Shown here: one piece after another, positions 21,398-29,706 of the stretch
Position numbering within the stretch: the first letter of the stretch is position 1
How the letters are laid out: each line of letters begins with the position of its first letter
NCBI GenBank assembly: GCA_035298385.1
Contig: DATGYC010000327.1
Span: 1 to 36,005, forward strand
Length of the DNA stretch: 36,005 nucleotides
Reading direction: 5' to 3'
Origin: DATGYC01 sp035298385
Lineage (GTDB): Bacteria > Bacillota > Sulfobacillia > Symbiobacteriales > Symbiobacteriaceae
The notes under the pieces: model-generated
The model's database searches: none
Told to the model about the DNA's origin: nothing
Seen by the model: the letters and a program-made list of their open reading frames with translations, nothing else
Position numbers and translations under genes: made by a program

Positions 21398-22020
21398 CAC
21401 GTATTCTTCAGGATGATCCCTTCGACCAGGTTGGCCAACGCCTCCTGGCGGTCCGTCACCTCTTCGAAGGTCTCGTAGATCTCCTTCCACTTGATCACAG
21501 TCAGGGCATCATACCCGCCCGTGAACAGGTGGGCCAGGGAGCGACGCAGGAGCTGGTCCGCCTCCGCCTCCACCCGGTTGACCGCCCGCTTGGGCAGCCG
21601 GATCTGCTCGACGTTCTTCTTATGCAGGAGCGCAAGCAGCCGCTCTGTCTCCTCGGCTGCCGTCAGGATCAGTCGCGCAAACTGGACCGCCGTCTCCGTC
21701 GGCTTTTCGATCCCATAGGATGAGACTCGGGCTGCCACGGCCTCGGTCCAGTCGATAATATCGTCCAGGTGGCGAGCGATCGCCAGGATATCCTCCCGCT
21801 CGATCGGGGTGATGAACGACTTGCCCAGGCGTGCAATCACCCGGAAGGTGATCTCATCGCCGGCCTCCTCGATCGCCCGGAGGCGGTTAGCCTTCGCCTC
21901 CATCTCGCCCGGGGTGGTGACCAGATCCAACAGGGTCCGGGCGCCCTCCGTCACATTCTGGGCCGCCTCTTCGAAGAGCACGAAGTAATGCTCATCCTTA
22001 GGCAGAAAGTTGAAGGCCAC
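21397..22020 (-). CDS. DUF47/PhoU-like protein (Pit accessory family)
   Basis: Start GTG 22020 is preferred (AGGAGG 7 nt upstream); the ATG at 22026 lies only 1-2 nt from the SD. The product is about 207 residues and all-helical. The N-terminal FNFLPKDEHYFVLFEEAAQN, the IEEAGDEITFRVIARL helix, TPIEREDILAIARHLDDIIDW and VKWKEIYETFEEVTDRQEALANLVEGI-type C-terminus match PF01865 (PhoU_div). These proteins accompany Pit-type phosphate transporters and carry metal-binding Asp/Glu/His clusters. No pit gene lies beside it here, which is unusual. Confidence 0.88.
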   Translation of the reverse strand: MAFNFLPKDEHYFVLFEEAAQNVTEGARTLLDLVTTPGEMEAKANRLRAIEEAGDEITFRVIARLGKSFITPIEREDILAIARHLDDIIDWTEAVAARVSSYGIEKPTETAVQFARLILTAAEETERLLALLHKKNVEQIRLPKRAVNRVEAEADQLLRRSLAHLFTGGYDALTVIKWKEIYETFEEVTDRQEALANLVEGIILKNT

Positions 22021-22042
22021 GACCATTCCTCCTCTTGTGAAG

Positions 22043-22051
22043 AGTATATCA
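22043..22051 (-). promoter_or_regulatory. Extended -10 promoter element for the DUF47 gene
   Basis: The minus strand reads TGATATACT: a TATACT (22043-22048) with the TG of an extended -10 element. It lies about 22 nt before the start region. No convincing -35 is visible, as is common with extended -10 promoters. Confidence 0.45.
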
Positions 22052-22110
22052 TGGTCGCAACCTTCCTGTGTATAGACTATGTGACGGATGGCACAAAATC
22101 CAACGGTTCC

Positions 22111-23055
22111 CTAACGCGACCGAATCCAGACCCGGTGGAAGTGGTCGTCCGAGCGGTCGGCGTACTGCAGCCCCAACTTAGCGCAGGCGGGGATGCCACC
22201 GCCCTCGTAGTACCGGGTTACATCATCATGGGTCACCGCGTAGAGCGCTAGGGTCGAAGGCATCTCCCGCCCCCAGCCCGGCGAGGTGATCAGGAAGCCG
22301 TCCAGGTCCTCCCGCACCTCGGTGGCCAAGTAGAGGAGCTGGCGCCCCCGGGCCATGTTCTGGGCGTAGCCCACAGCGTTCCCCCAGCCCCACTGGTTCA
22401 AGAGCCGGTCGTAGTGACCGCTCCCGTCCCAGACGTTGTAGAAGAAGAGCCCGAGATCCTCCGGCTCCTCGCCGATCTGCTTGGCAAAGCCGATGCCGGC
22501 GATCAGCCCGGTTGCCAGGGCGTGGCGCCGCAGTTCGGCCAGCCGCTCCGGGGTCCACGGAGCGGGGGCGCCCCCATCAGCGAGTCCACCGGGCGCCCGG
22601 AGGATCAGCCAGTCCTGCTCCTCCCCGATCGTGTACGTGACGCCCAGCCCGAGCGCCTCACCGGCCAGGCGCCAGAAGGTCTCCAGGCAGGCCTCTACGT
22701 CGAGGCGGCTGACGCCGTGAAAGCCCAGCACAGAGCCCTGCCCAACCAGCAAGCTCCCCGAGACGACCTCCACGCTCCCCGCGCGCGGGAGCGCTCGTAG
22801 CTCCTCGCACCAGCCCCAGCGGATCCCCTCCTGCCAGGTGAGGAAGGTGCGGGCGGCCTCGGGGCTGCCGGGGGCGCCCATCCGGACGAAGGTACCGGAC
22901 AGGGCGTGGGATTCGAAGAGGAAGCGGCCCACCTGCTCGGGCCCAATCCCCTTGGCCAGAGCGAAACCCAGGGTCCGGATTAGCGCCCGGACTGCCCCTT
23001 CACGCCGCTCCTGCAACAGCTCGGTCACGTTGTACGGTACCGTTTCAAGCATCAT
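22111..23055 (-). CDS. Unrecognised 314-residue soluble protein
   Basis: ATG 23055 follows GAGGGGGGCATAG. No signal peptide or membrane helix is evident. An N-terminal helical part (LLQERREGAVRALIRTLGFAL...FLFESHALSGTFVRMG) and a Gly-rich middle (VEVVSGSLLVGQGSVLGFHGVSRLDVEACLETFWRLAGEALGLG) are followed by a Trp/Tyr-rich C-terminal half (FFYNVWDGSGHYDRLLNQWGWGNAVGYAQNM). The middle faintly recalls V4R/XylR-N-type ligand-binding domains, but conserved residues are not clear and I do not assign it. The gene lies alone between DUF47 and the PBP2 operon, in the same orientation. Confidence 0.7.
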   Translation of the reverse strand: MMLETVPYNVTELLQERREGAVRALIRTLGFALAKGIGPEQVGRFLFESHALSGTFVRMGAPGSPEAARTFLTWQEGIRWGWCEELRALPRAGSVEVVSGSLLVGQGSVLGFHGVSRLDVEACLETFWRLAGEALGLGVTYTIGEEQDWLILRAPGGLADGGAPAPWTPERLAELRRHALATGLIAGIGFAKQIGEEPEDLGLFFYNVWDGSGHYDRLLNQWGWGNAVGYAQNMARGRQLLYLATEVREDLDGFLITSPGWGREMPSTLALYAVTHDDVTRYYEGGGIPACAKLGLQYADRSDDHFHRVWIRSR

Positions 23056-23100
23056 CTATGCCCCCCTCGTTAGTTCCTACCTACACCTAATAACGGAAAA

Positions 23101-23153
23101 ACGAGGCGAAAAGTTCGGCAGGGAAGACCCCCTCACCAAATTTTTCGCCTCGT
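23101..23153 (-). terminator. Terminator of the PBP2 operon
   Basis: ACGAGGCGAAAA (23101-23112) and TTTTCGCCTCGT (23142-23153) form a 12-bp stem with a 29-nt loop. On the minus strand TTTTTCCG follows. It lies 18 nt past the PBP2 stop. Confidence 0.75.
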
Positions 23154-23171
23154 TTGTGCTTCTTGATCAAC

Positions 23172-25058
23172 CTAGTCAGCCTTCGTTGAATCTGACGCTT
23201 GGTTCAGGGTCGTCGTCGCCCGGAAGGTCGGCACACCCGGCGGGATCTTGTCTTGGATACCGAAATACTCGGCCATCACAGCACGAGCGATCGGGGCGAC
23301 CCAAGAGCCGTGCGCTCCACCCTCGACGAAGACGGAGACGGCGATCTCGGGCTTCTCATAGGGGGCGTAAGCGACGGTCAGGGCGTTCGCATACTGCGTA
23401 CTGGTCTCGGCTGAACCCGTCTTCGCTGCGACCGAGATCGGGAAGCCCTCAAAGGCGCGAGCGGCGGTCCCGTCTCCAGCGGTCACAGTCAGGCGCATCC
23501 CCAACTGGATTCGGTCCCAGTATTCCGGCTTCGCCTTGACCGGCGGGAGTTCCTCGGCTTCGATCTCCCTTACAACCTCGCCCGTGGGGCTCGTGATCTT
23601 CTGCACCAGATAGGGCTTCATCCGGGTACCGCGCATGGCGATCGTTGCGGTGTAGTTGGCAAGTTGCAGCGGCGTCGTCAAGACGTCACCCTGGCCGATG
23701 CCGACCGAATAGACATTCCCCTCGTACCAACGATCGCCGTAGGAGGCCTGGCTCGGATTGACACCGTGCGCCTCGTAGGGCAGGTCGACGCCGGTCACCT
23801 TTCCGAAACCAAACTGCTCCAGGTAGTCGTGCAGTCGGTCAATGCCAAGCTGGTAGCCAGACTCGTAGAAAAAGGGGTCGCAGGAGATAGCGAGAGAGCG
23901 CGCCACATCGGCCATTCCCTGATCGTAGAACGTCCAGTTCTTACGGGTACGATCCCGGAAGTACGTGGAGTCGCAGTGGATCTGTTGGTAAGGTCCCATC
24001 GCCCCCAATTCCAAGGCAGCAAGGCCTACGCCCATCTTATAGGTCGAACCCGGCGCGAACGGCGAGATCGCCCAGTTGTTCAGCGGGCCGAGGGGATCGT
24101 TAAAGATCTTGTCCGCCTGTTCCTGCGTCAGTCCGGTCGTAAACCAGTTGGGATCAAAGGTGGGATACGAGGCCATCGCCAAGATCGCCCCGGTCTTTAC
24201 ATCCTGCACAACCACGGCGCCCCGGGTCGGGTTCGCCTCCTTGTCATTCTGGGCCCGAATCCAGTCCATCTGCTTGACCAAGGTCTGCTCGGTCAGACGC
24301 TGGAGTTTGGCGTTTAGTGTCAGGTGGATGTTGTCTCCGGAGAGCGGTTGGGTGAAGTCATAGCCGCCAACCGGCTTACCGAAGGGGTCAGCGATGACAG
24401 CAACCTTGCCCTCCTGGCCCCTGAGATCCCTCTCATAGGCGTTCTCCAGACCATCCTTGCCGATTAGCTCGTTGCCGGAGTAGCCCTTGTACCGGTCGCT
24501 CTTCAGTTCTGCCGCATCGATCCGGCCTACATAGCCCATGATGGCGCCAGCGAGGGCGCCCTGCGGATACTGCCGGCTGCCATCGATCATCAGCACCACG
24601 CCGGGGAACTCGCCCTTGCGATCCGCAAACTCACTGACGACCTTCTGGTCAAGCTTGCGCATGATCGTAAGCGGCTCATAGGCGAACGCCCCCTGGTCCT
24701 TCATCCGGGCCACGACGTCATTGACCAGTTCGCCGGCAGCGATCGGATCATGCCCAGTTAGGACCGAGGCCAAGGCGGGCAGGAACGCTTCCACCGTCTT
24801 CTTGTCCTTTTCGAGCAAAACAGCCGAATAGGAAGGCTCGGAGGTTGCCAGCGGCAAGCCTTGGCTATCGAAGATCGAGCCCCGCGGGCCGCGAGTCTTC
24901 ATCTCCTTCAGCATCCGCACCTCAGCCTGGACGCGCCAAGAGGCTGACTGTACAACAGTCAGCCGATACAACTGCACAGACAGGAGCAGTAAAACTGCTC
25001 CTGTCAGTATGCTCAGCCAAAGGCTTCGTTTGTGTAGAACCTTCTCCCATTCGGGCAC
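23172..25058 (-). CDS. mrdA: Penicillin-binding protein 2, class B transpeptidase
   Basis: The product has 628 residues from GTG 25058 (TAGGGGGGA upstream). One N-terminal anchor helix (SLWLSILTGAVLLLLSVQLYRL) is followed by the dimerisation/pedestal domain with RGPRGSIFDSQGLPLA and VMGYVGR-like IMGYVGRI, then the transpeptidase domain with active-site S338 in PGSTYK, SCD as the second motif and K546 in AAKTGSAE. SxD instead of SxN in the second motif is normal for the PBP2 (elongasome) subfamily. It crosslinks peptidoglycan during lateral growth, normally with RodA and MreBCD, none of which is in the window. It shares a transcript with the M23 peptidase gene 18 nt upstream. Confidence 0.92.
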   Translation of the reverse strand: MPEWEKVLHKRSLWLSILTGAVLLLLSVQLYRLTVVQSASWRVQAEVRMLKEMKTRGPRGSIFDSQGLPLATSEPSYSAVLLEKDKKTVEAFLPALASVLTGHDPIAAGELVNDVVARMKDQGAFAYEPLTIMRKLDQKVVSEFADRKGEFPGVVLMIDGSRQYPQGALAGAIMGYVGRIDAAELKSDRYKGYSGNELIGKDGLENAYERDLRGQEGKVAVIADPFGKPVGGYDFTQPLSGDNIHLTLNAKLQRLTEQTLVKQMDWIRAQNDKEANPTRGAVVVQDVKTGAILAMASYPTFDPNWFTTGLTQEQADKIFNDPLGPLNNWAISPFAPGSTYKMGVGLAALELGAMGPYQQIHCDSTYFRDRTRKNWTFYDQGMADVARSLAISCDPFFYESGYQLGIDRLHDYLEQFGFGKVTGVDLPYEAHGVNPSQASYGDRWYEGNVYSVGIGQGDVLTTPLQLANYTATIAMRGTRMKPYLVQKITSPTGEVVREIEAEELPPVKAKPEYWDRIQLGMRLTVTAGDGTAARAFEGFPISVAAKTGSAETSTQYANALTVAYAPYEKPEIAVSVFVEGGAHGSWVAPIARAVMAEYFGIQDKIPPGVPTFRATTTLNQASDSTKAD

Positions 25059-25076
25059 GTGGGTCCCCCCTATGGG

Positions 25077-26060
25077 TTAGGGCAGCCAGTCCAGGGGGTC
25101 AACAGGCGTTCCATCCACGATGACCGTGAAGTGCAGATGCGGTCCCGTCGATGTGCCCGTGTTGCCAGAGTAGGCAATCACTTGGCCAGCCGAGACCTTC
25201 TGCCCCACGTCAACGGCGTAGCTGCTCAGATGAGCGTACATCGTCACAACGCCGCCACCGTGGTCAACCTTAACCGCCCTGCCGTAACCGCCGTAATACT
25301 CGGCCATGATCACCGTGCCATCCGCAGCCGCCGCGACGGGCGTGCCGATCTCAGCGTTAAAGTCCGTTCCGTCATGGTAGTGACGGGTGCCGTAGACCGG
25401 GTGAATCCGCCAGCCAAAGTAGTCCGTGACGATGCCGCCGACCGGATACTCGACCAACTTGTGGGTCTGAGCGGGTGACGCACGACGAGAGCCTGCGGCA
25501 CGCGAGGCAAGGAGCGGGCGCACGTGATCAAAGTCGCCACCAGGGACTACGACCATTGCGCCGACCTGAATCGCTTGGGGGTCAATATCTGGGTTCGCCT
25601 TCACAATCTCTTCTTCGGTGGTACCAAATTGATCGGCGACGGTCCAAAAATTGTCTCCTTCTGCGATCTTATATACAAGAGCATCTACAGCTGGAACGAC
25701 CAGCTTCTGGCCGACGCTCAAGGTGTCATCGTTACTCTCCATCCCATTCGACAGGACCAGTGTATCTACCTTCAGGCCAAAGCGGCCTGCGATCGCCTCC
25801 AGGTTATCACCCTCGGCAACCGTATACTCCGTGATCTTCGGCCGGGCGGGGATAGCTGGGCCCTCGGTCACGGGCGCGAGCAGAACCTCTGCTTTCGTCA
25901 CCATGGCCGCGACGGGCTGTGCTTTGTTTATTCGAGTTACGTCAGGCGAAGCAGCCGCTTCGCTAGGCAGTTGCTTTACGTTGTAGGCCAGACCCCCCAT
26001 GACAAGTAGCGCAATCGTCGTGTAGAGTGCGCGGCGTAGCATTGCTGCGGGGAAGTTCAA
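25077..26060 (-). CDS. LysM-LysM-M23 cell-wall endopeptidase
   Basis: The TTG at 26060 is chosen: GAGAGGAGGT lies 8 nt upstream; an ATG 39 nt further out precedes this SD. The product is about 327 residues: an N-terminal helix or signal (LRRALYTTIALLVMGGLAYNV), two LysM domains (TEYTVAEGDNLEAIAGRFG and VYKIAEGDNFWTVADQFG starts), then an M23 domain with zinc ligands in HYHDGTDF and HLHFTV. It should bind peptidoglycan and cleave stem-peptide crosslinks, or act as a regulator as some M23 proteins do. The operon pairing with PBP2 suggests coordinated opening and synthesis of wall during elongation. Confidence 0.9.
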   Translation of the reverse strand: MNFPAAMLRRALYTTIALLVMGGLAYNVKQLPSEAAASPDVTRINKAQPVAAMVTKAEVLLAPVTEGPAIPARPKITEYTVAEGDNLEAIAGRFGLKVDTLVLSNGMESNDDTLSVGQKLVVPAVDALVYKIAEGDNFWTVADQFGTTEEEIVKANPDIDPQAIQVGAMVVVPGGDFDHVRPLLASRAAGSRRASPAQTHKLVEYPVGGIVTDYFGWRIHPVYGTRHYHDGTDFNAEIGTPVAAAADGTVIMAEYYGGYGRAVKVDHGGGVVTMYAHLSSYAVDVGQKVSAGQVIAYSGNTGTSTGPHLHFTVIVDGTPVDPLDWLP

Positions 26061-26183
26061 TGGCGTAGACCTCCTCTCCAACATAGGAAGATAAGACACC
26101 CATGTTTAATAGGATAATCTGAAACTGTCTACATTGAAAGAGACATTGCCGAAAATCATCTGGAAAATCTTACGGTTGGTTGG

Positions 26184-26816
26184 TTAATCGTGGAGCGGAC
26201 GGAGGTCTCCGCCAACATTCAGCTCTCGGAGGCGCTCCACCTGGATCCGTCCCGCTGAGAGATCCTGGAGTTGCGCTAGCAGGTCTGCCTCCCAAGCCCC
26301 CAGAATGCGGCAGTCAACGGTCACCTCATGCCCGTACTGCGAGTCAAGGGTGAGGGCGCCCACCTGCTCCAGCAGGTACTGCACCTTGCCGACCAGGCCA
26401 TAGTCAAGCGTTAGCCGCAGGTCGAGGGCGGGGACCGTCTCGGCCACTCCGGCCGCCTCTACGCCCGCTGCTGCCGATTGGCTGTACGCCCGGACCAGGC
26501 CGCCGGCGCCCAGGAGGATGCCGCCAAAGTAGCGGGTGACAACGACACAGACGTCGCTGATGGCCTGCTTCTCGATCACGTCGAAGATGGGGCGCCCAGC
26601 AGTCCCGCTCGGTTCACCATCATCCGAGAGACGGACGGCGTTTCCGGCCTTGTAGGCGTAGCAGTTATGGGTCGCCTCGGCATGTTCGGTACGGATTCGC
26701 TGAATGAAGGCCACCGCCTCCGCCTCGGTCGAGACCGGGGCGACGTGAGCGATGAACCGGGATCTCTTGATCACGATCTCGGTCTGGGCCGGACCGCGGA
26801 CGGATTTGTATCCCAT
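26184..26816 (-). CDS. YigZ/IMPACT (UPF0029) family protein
   Basis: The product has 210 residues from ATG 26816 (AAAGGGGGC upstream). The IMPACT domain shows KRSRFIAHVAPVSTEAEAVAFI, HNCYAYKAG, SDDGEPSGTAGRPI and VVVTRYFGGILLGAGGLVRAY, all family hallmarks. A DUF1949 domain (about 140-205) follows. Bacterial YigZ/YvyE proteins are conserved; a general role in translation-related or proteolytic control is suggested but not settled. It lies downstream of the coiled-coil operon, separated from it by a strong hairpin. Confidence 0.93.
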   Translation of the reverse strand: MGYKSVRGPAQTEIVIKRSRFIAHVAPVSTEAEAVAFIQRIRTEHAEATHNCYAYKAGNAVRLSDDGEPSGTAGRPIFDVIEKQAISDVCVVVTRYFGGILLGAGGLVRAYSQSAAAGVEAAGVAETVPALDLRLTLDYGLVGKVQYLLEQVGALTLDSQYGHEVTVDCRILGAWEADLLAQLQDLSAGRIQVERLRELNVGGDLRPLHD

Positions 26817-26840
26817 TGGGGTAGAGCCCCCTTTCTAGAC

Positions 26841-26884
26841 AGAACCGGACCACCCTCCTACTTTCGGGAAGGTGGTCCGGTTCT
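26841..26884. terminator. Strong terminator after the coiled-coil operon
   Basis: AGAACCGGACCACC (26841-26854) and GGTGGTCCGGTTCT (26871-26884) form a perfect 14-bp stem. The plus strand continues CCTTTTT, the minus strand GTCTAG. It lies 20 nt past the last coiled-coil gene on the minus strand; the better T-run is on plus. Confidence 0.7.
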
Positions 26885-26903
26885 CCTTTTTGCTGGGAGA
26901 TCG

Positions 26904-27437
26904 CTAGAACTCCGCCAGGAAGCGCAACCGCTTGTTCAGCGTGCGCAGCGAATCGACCGACTGGATCGTTAGCATTCCTAGCTCATCGACCGCAGTGGCC
27001 TGGGCGCCCGTGGCACTCGCCAGCGCCTGCGTACGGCCCAGAAGCGCCCGGTTACGGCTATCCACCGCGGTCAGACCCTTACCGACCGCCTCCAGGTTGG
27101 CATTCAACTGGCCCAGGGTCCCCGCCAGGGCGGCCTGTCCCTGGTTGAGGCCGACCAGAGCGCCGTTGATCGCACCAAGGTCTTGGACGATCTGGCCCAG
27201 GTCGCCATTGACCGCCTTTAGTTGGACCGTAACCTGCCCAAGCGGCGCCAGGGCCTCCGCCGTCTGCGCAGTCAACCCCCGCACCTCTCGGACCGAACTG
27301 GCCACGCTCCCCATTGCCCTGGCCAAATCACTCTGGAGGGCGACCTGGCCGATCAACGACTGGTAGGCAAAGAAGGCGGCAACTACGGCCGCACTCCAGG
27401 GGACGAGTCCCTTTAGTGGAACCAGGAGTCGATCCAT
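26904..27437 (-). CDS. Membrane-anchored coiled-coil protein E (5th of five)
   Basis: The product has 177 residues from ATG 27437, which lies inside the end of the preceding gene (25-nt overlap, different frame). One N-terminal helix (VPWSAAVVAAFFAYQSLIG) is followed by about 140 residues of heptad-like helix rich in Ala, Leu, Gln, Val and Asn with no Cys or Pro (VKAVNGDLGQIVQDLGAINGALVGLNQ-type repeats). The topology predicts a single-pass anchor with a long coiled coil. It resembles the signalling region of chemoreceptors in composition only; the conserved hairpin tip is missing. Function unknown. Confidence 0.7.
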   Translation of the reverse strand: MDRLLVPLKGLVPWSAAVVAAFFAYQSLIGQVALQSDLARAMGSVASSVREVRGLTAQTAEALAPLGQVTVQLKAVNGDLGQIVQDLGAINGALVGLNQGQAALAGTLGQLNANLEAVGKGLTAVDSRNRALLGRTQALASATGAQATAVDELGMLTIQSVDSLRTLNKRLRFLAEF

Positions 27438-28027
27438 TCTGCCACCCCCTGCAGCCAGCCCGTGAAACTCTCCTTGGCGTCCTGTAAGTCGTTCTTCCAG
27501 CGCTTGATCGGGGCGAAGTTCTCCTCCGTCCGGGCCATCTCCCCAAGCAGGAGGTCGACCTGGCGTTCCATCCGGACCGACCCCTCTTCGATTCGACCGG
27601 TCTCGGTCGCCAGTTGGCTCAGGGCGCCCCGGTTCGCCCGCAGAACGTCCGCGGTCCTCGTCGCCACCATGTCTGCCTGGGTGGTCAACTGGACGGTCTG
27701 CTCCTCGAGGGTCGCCAGCTTGCGCAGGTGGAGAGTCGCCTGTTTCGCACGTGCCTCTTGCTGCTGGAGGAGGGTCAGGCTCTGTCCGATCAGTTCACCC
27801 TGTTGCTTCAGGAGCACCTCTTGCTCCGCCAGACCGGCAAGCTGGACCTCTACCTGAGCGGCGGACCGCTCCAGTCCGATCGTCTCTTGCCGTATCGCCC
27901 GGGTCGTCTGGAGCATCTCAGCAGTGGAGGGGATCAGCCCAGCTAGCGGGACCAGTGCTCGAAGAAGGACCCCCAAGCCGATCGCGCCCACTGCGGCCAA
28001 CAGGGCTACTTGCAGAGACCTGTTCAT
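27413..28027 (-). CDS. Membrane-anchored coiled-coil protein D (4th of five)
   Basis: ATG 28027 is preferred, with GGGGGGG 8 nt upstream; a GTG at 28033 overlapping the previous stop is an alternative. The product is about 204 residues: one helix (LQVALLAAVGAIGLGVLLRALVPLAGLI), then a Gln/Glu/Leu-rich coiled coil (LLKQQGELIGQSLTLLQQQE, LATLEEQTVQLTTQADMV) and a short C-terminal segment with aromatics (WLQGVAEWIDSWFH) that could contact the membrane. It is the longest of the five and the only one with such a tail. It is tightly coupled to its neighbours by overlaps on both sides. Confidence 0.7.
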   Translation of the reverse strand: MNRSLQVALLAAVGAIGLGVLLRALVPLAGLIPSTAEMLQTTRAIRQETIGLERSAAQVEVQLAGLAEQEVLLKQQGELIGQSLTLLQQQEARAKQATLHLRKLATLEEQTVQLTTQADMVATRTADVLRANRGALSQLATETGRIEEGSVRMERQVDLLLGEMARTEENFAPIKRWKNDLQDAKESFTGWLQGVAEWIDSWFH

Positions 28028-28029
28028 CC

Positions 28030-28599
28030 TCACCGCCCCCCCGTCAGCCGCTCAAGGATCGCTGTCTTCCGGACCATGGCGGCTAGGTCGACCGTCACAT
28101 ACCGCTGGAGCTTCACCAGAGCCTGAAGATCGGTCGTGACCTGACCCGAGAGGCTCCCCGTCTCAGCCATGACCCCATCAAGGGCGGCCGACTCGGCCTC
28201 GATCTCCTTCAGCAGGACGGCCGCCTCCCCGGCGGAACCAGCCAGTGAATGGGCCGCTGCTTGGATCCCTCCCACACTCCCGCCCAGCTCCTCCAGGCTC
28301 ACCCGGATCTGCCCGTTGATCTGGCGGACGCCATCCACCTGAACGGCCAGCCTCTCTGTCGCACCCGCCAAGTTCTTCAGATCAGCCAGTTGCAGGTTCA
28401 TCGCTGCGGAGACCCGCTTCGATTCATCCACGGTCGTCGCCAGGTGTGTCGCCCCGCCCAGGATTTGTCGTTGCAGGGTAAGCTGCGCTGCCGCCTGGTA
28501 GGCGACGAAGGCCAGGGCGCCCGCGACAAACCAGGGTAGCCAAGGCCAGGGGCGGTAGCCCGGCGCAACCCGCGGTGCTAGATTCACGTTAGGGTCCAT
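28030..28599 (-). CDS. Membrane-anchored coiled-coil protein C (3rd of five)
   Basis: The product has 189 residues from ATG 28599. A Pro/Trp-rich N-terminus (VAPGYRPWPWLPW) precedes the helix (FVAGALAFVAYQAAAQLTL), then a coiled coil with Asp/Glu/Ser-rich heptads (VDESKRVSAAMNLQLADLKN, IEAESAALDGVMAETGSLSG). The segment LQRQILGGATHLATTV after the helix parallels the same region of protein E (GQVALQSDLARAMGSVASSV), suggesting common descent. No enzymatic motif is seen. The gene lies 23 nt after gene B and overlaps or nearly overlaps gene D. Confidence 0.7.
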   Translation of the reverse strand: MDPNVNLAPRVAPGYRPWPWLPWFVAGALAFVAYQAAAQLTLQRQILGGATHLATTVDESKRVSAAMNLQLADLKNLAGATERLAVQVDGVRQINGQIRVSLEELGGSVGGIQAAAHSLAGSAGEAAVLLKEIEAESAALDGVMAETGSLSGQVTTDLQALVKLQRYVTVDLAAMVRKTAILERLTGGR

Positions 28600-28622
28600 C
28601 AGCCTTCCCTCCCTCGGCCCAG

Positions 28623-29129
28623 TCAGTTCCCTGGCGTGCGGGCCTCCATCCGGCCGGTGTTGATCTGGACCGAAAGGAGGACGTCCTTATCAGCCTTGAC
28701 CGTTCCCGCCAGGCCACGTAGCTCCCCCTGCACCGCCAGCACGGCGCCCTTCATCCCCCGCAGTGAGTCACGGACGGCCTTGAGCTGTTCCACGACGGCC
28801 CGGTTCTCGACCTCCGCCTGCTGGTTGACCTGCAAGATCGAACGGTTTGCCGCGCTCAGTTGAGCGACCGACTGTTGGATCGCCTTCGAGTGGCTCGAGA
28901 CACCAGCCAAGGCCTGACTGATCGACTCCGAGCGACTCACCATCTCACCCAGCCGTTGATTCCGCTGCATCACTGCCGACTGGACACGCGGCAGGGCCGT
29001 AGCGACCAGGAGATTCTGATCGATCCCTTCCTGTAGGCGACCCAAGTGGCCAGTGACCACAGCCATCATCACCATCAGCCCGCCGAGTCCCGCCACCAGC
29101 AGGAGTCGAAGCGGTGTCCGTAAGTCCAT
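28623..29129 (-). CDS. Membrane-anchored coiled-coil protein B (2nd of five)
   Basis: ATG 29129 is preferred, with TAGGGGGTG 6 nt upstream; GTG 29138 is an alternative. The product is about 168 residues. The helix (LRLLLVAGLGGLMVMMAVVTG) is followed by heptad sequence (VMQRNQRLGEMVSRSESISQ, IQQSVAQLSAANRSILQVNQ, AVVEQLKAVRDSLRGMKGAV). The composition (Ser, Gln, Val, Asn) again recalls chemoreceptor or phage tape-measure helices without their signature motifs. It begins 12 nt after gene A ends. Confidence 0.7.
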   Translation of the reverse strand: MDLRTPLRLLLVAGLGGLMVMMAVVTGHLGRLQEGIDQNLLVATALPRVQSAVMQRNQRLGEMVSRSESISQALAGVSSHSKAIQQSVAQLSAANRSILQVNQQAEVENRAVVEQLKAVRDSLRGMKGAVLAVQGELRGLAGTVKADKDVLLSVQINTGRMEARTPGN

Positions 29130-29141
29130 CTCCCGCACCCC

Positions 29142-29672
29142 CTAGAGCGGCATTGCATCCAGGATCTTCCCCGAGCGAAGCTCGGCCTCCTGGAGCTTCC
29201 GATAGAGCGACTCGTTCGATGCCCGAATCCGGCGGAGGGGCGCGCTAAGGGCGCCCGTCTGAGCCTGTAGCCCCTGCACGAGCGCGACCTCTTCCTTGGC
29301 CACCTGCGCCATATGCGTGGCGTGTGGCCCGACCGTACTTGCCAGACTGGCCAACTGCTTGCCCAGAGCCGCCTGCTCAGCCGTAACCCCTTCCAACCGG
29401 GCAAGTTGTTCCCGCTGACTCATCACCTGTACCTGTAACTGACCGAGCTGTTCGGCCATCCGGTCGACAGAGCGGGCACGACCCTCAATCGCCTCCAGAG
29501 TCGTGAGGATTCGCCCGTTCGTCTGGGCGATCTGGTCATTCGTCAAGGAGAGCTCCCGGAGCATGCCGATCAGGTCGAAGCGGGCCGCCCCCGGCAGGAG
29601 GGCCAAGCTAAGAAAGAGCCCACCACCAGCCAGGAGCGCAAGGCCGAGTCCCTGCAGCCAGCGCCTCTGCAC
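29142..29672 (-). CDS. Membrane-anchored coiled-coil protein A (1st of five)
   Basis: GTG 29672 is chosen because AGGAGG lies 8 nt upstream; earlier GTG/TTG codons overlap the SD. The product is about 176 residues: a helix (LGLALLAGGGLFLSLALLPG), then coiled coil (LTNDQIAQTNGRILTTLEAI, VDRMAEQLGQLQVQVMSQRE, VAKEEVALVQGLQAQTGALS). It is the promoter-proximal gene of the operon, reading from a TTGGAC-N18-TAAAAT promoter 35 nt upstream. It diverges from the unknown gene at 29822. Confidence 0.7.
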   Translation of the reverse strand: MQRRWLQGLGLALLAGGGLFLSLALLPGAARFDLIGMLRELSLTNDQIAQTNGRILTTLEAIEGRARSVDRMAEQLGQLQVQVMSQREQLARLEGVTAEQAALGKQLASLASTVGPHATHMAQVAKEEVALVQGLQAQTGALSAPLRRIRASNESLYRKLQEAELRSGKILDAMPL

Positions 29673-29706
29673 AGCCAACACCTCCTATCGGAGCCTCTTT
29701 TCGCGA

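Noticed and set aside
26904..29672. Chemoreceptors (methyl-accepting proteins) or a prophage tail module
   Set aside because: The coiled-coil proteins are too short, lack the conserved MCP hairpin tip and HAMP domain, and no phage genes surround them.
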